Positions 6,217 to 6,445 of a stretch of DNA of 6,445 nt are shown one piece after another. The stretch is from Nitrososphaeraceae archaeon. GTDB lineage: Archaea; Thermoproteota; Nitrososphaeria; Nitrososphaerales; Nitrososphaeraceae. Numbering within the stretch: the first letter of the stretch is position 1; the number at the start of each line of letters is the position of its first letter. The notes under the pieces are model-generated. The model was not told the origin of the DNA. It saw only the letters and a list, made by a program, of their open reading frames with translations, and ran no database searches. The stretch spans positions 1 to 6,445 of the forward strand of contig JAICSL010000101.1 of assembly GCA_025936955.1 (NCBI GenBank). Direction: 5' to 3'. A program made the position numbers and the translations under genes.

Positions 6217-6445
6217 TTATTTTAGTGCTCCTCCAGAATAAGCACCTGTTTTTTGGCTCATGGCCATGATATTAGAGAAATGAGCTGTGTTGTTGCTACT
6301 GTCAAACTTATAATCAGCATTCGTCATGAGATTCTTATTAACGTGTATTATTCCTTGGTTTGCTGTTGGTAATGGCAGCACTTCAGGGGTATTTGAAAAT
6401 GTTCCCTGTATGTACTTTGTGATAGGATTAAGAAAAGGGTCAGGA
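6217..6445 (-). CDS. nuoM: Complex I subunit M, C-terminal end (cut by window edge)
   Basis: The last 75 codons of a gene that enters from the right edge, ending at TAA (6219-6217). The visible part opens with PDPFLNPI, which resembles the conserved end of the final membrane helix of NuoM, where a proline-rich segment precedes a short amphipathic tail. The identity also rests on position: directly upstream of nuoL, same strand, 26-base gap. After PDPFLNPI come about 67 mostly polar residues with no hydrophobic segment, rich in Asn, Ser and Thr, ending YSGGALK; this seems longer than the short tail of bacterial NuoM. NuoM is the central proton-translocating subunit, lying between NuoL and NuoN in the membrane arm. 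Start, RBS and channel residues lie outside the window. A different upstream nuo subunit is unlikely but cannot be excluded from the tail alone. Confidence 0.8.
   Translation of the reverse strand, partial: PDPFLNPITKYIQGTFSNTPEVLPLPTANQGIIHVNKNLMTNADYKFDSSNNTAHFSNIMAMSQKTGAYSGGALK

Overview
The window looks archaeal, most likely from an ammonia-oxidising Nitrososphaerota (Thaumarchaeota). The reasons are a tRNA-Glu gene with a bulge-helix-bulge intron in the D-loop, TATA-box promoters (one placing a transcript start on a start codon), an isoprenoid-lipid type prenyltransferase, and a nuo operon ending in the order nuoM-nuoL-nuoN on an AT-rich chromosome with long intergenic gaps. The phylum is an inference from these features together; the exact genus cannot be read from the window.

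Layout. Positions 1-142 are AT-rich with no supported gene. A minus-strand gene (143-802) encodes a TenA/PqqC-fold protein whose residues match the diiron CADD-type (self-sacrificing p-aminobenzoate synthase) pattern better than thiaminase TenA or PqqC. A 434-base spacer follows, holding its TATA box, an 18-base imperfect palindrome and the tRNA promoter. tRNA-Glu(UUC) (1249-1352, plus) carries a 28-nt intron. A plus-strand trans-prenyltransferase gene (1439-2314; its open frame could begin further upstream) converges on the nuo genes across a 270-base AT-rich gap. The rest (2585-6445, minus) is the 3' end of a complex I operon: C-terminal part of nuoM (cut by the window edge), nuoL and nuoN, with 26- and 15-base gaps and Shine-Dalgarno sites.

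How the genes relate. NuoM, NuoL and NuoN are the three antiporter-like, proton-translocating membrane subunits of complex I, acting together with subunits that would be encoded further upstream on the minus strand. The prenyltransferase makes isoprenoid diphosphates, probably for membrane lipids or a quinone tail, so a link to respiration is possible but not shown. The CADD-like gene stands alone; if the assignment is right it would feed p-aminobenzoate into folate-type cofactors.

Nothing here amounts to a wholly new multigene system. The two most interesting items are the D-loop intron of tRNA-Glu, whose folding motif can be written out base by base, and the CADD-like enzyme.
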